Part shown: positions 63,816-64,000 of the stretch, in pieces | How the letters are laid out: the number at the start of each line of letters is the position of its first letter | Position numbering within the stretch: the first letter of the stretch is position 1 | Origin: Owenia fusiformis | Lineage: Eukaryota; Annelida; Polychaeta; Sabellida; Oweniidae | Length of the DNA stretch: 64,000 bases | NCBI GenBank assembly: GCA_903813345.2 | Contig: CAIIXF020000008.1 | Location: 4,845,341-4,909,340 of the forward strand | Direction: 5' to 3' | The notes under the pieces: model-generated | What the model was told of the DNA's origin: nothing | The model's database searches: none | Seen by the model: only the letters and a program-made list of their open reading frames with translations | Translations under genes and position numbers: made by a program

Positions 63816-64000
63816 CTCTTGCTTACCACCTTCGTTCGTTCGAATTTTCATCGGCTAGTTATCAAATACTACACTTCGATGGGATGTTTTAATTGATATA
63901 GGTATATTCCATACACATTTCTTTATCTTGATGTGAAATGAGAAGCTATGATATTGGTTAACACGCCAGAAATGAACATAATATCATTCGAAGTGTATTT

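Overview
The window is AT-rich animal nuclear DNA with long introns, GT-AG splice sites, no operons and many short non-autonomous DNA transposons. It holds three gene models, all with best family matches in bilaterians. It is therefore most likely from an invertebrate bilaterian (a marine lophotrochozoan or non-vertebrate deuterostome would fit), but the sequence alone does not settle the phylum. Every exon below was assembled by hand from frame, splice sites and remembered family features; no alignment was run.

Layout. Positions 1-11.4 kb contain no gene I can support, only repeats (a foldback element at 5.2-5.6 kb and a degenerate satellite at 3.2-3.66 kb). A Six3/6 (optix-class) homeobox gene lies on the minus strand, with exon 1 at 21.92-22.60 kb (SIX domain plus homeodomain) and a short second exon at 11.61-11.73 kb, across a 10.2-kb intron. 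Positions 22.9-41.2 kb are again gene-poor, with an 18-bp satellite at 35 kb, small tandem duplications and three inverted-repeat elements at 38.9-41.2 kb. From 41.4 to 50.7 kb the minus strand carries a complete seven-exon GPR137-family gene (462 codons), a multi-pass membrane protein whose vertebrate relatives act at lysosomes. From 55.0 kb to the right edge the plus strand carries the first six exons of a Dispatched-like RND/sterol-sensing-domain gene, cut off by the window end. The last two genes are divergent, with about 4.4 kb between their start codons, and that gap holds three copies of one inverted-repeat element.

The three genes have no evident shared pathway. Six3/6 is a transcription factor of the anterior brain and eye field, and its large intron and empty flanks are what one expects of a developmental regulator with distant enhancers.

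The most unusual observation is in the GPR137-like gene. A 31-bp minisatellite spans the 3' end of exon 2 and its 5' splice site, so that eight extra exon-end/donor copies sit in the next intron, six of them with an intact GTAAGT. A second, older 60-bp duplication of the start of exon 3, including its acceptor, lies in the same intron.
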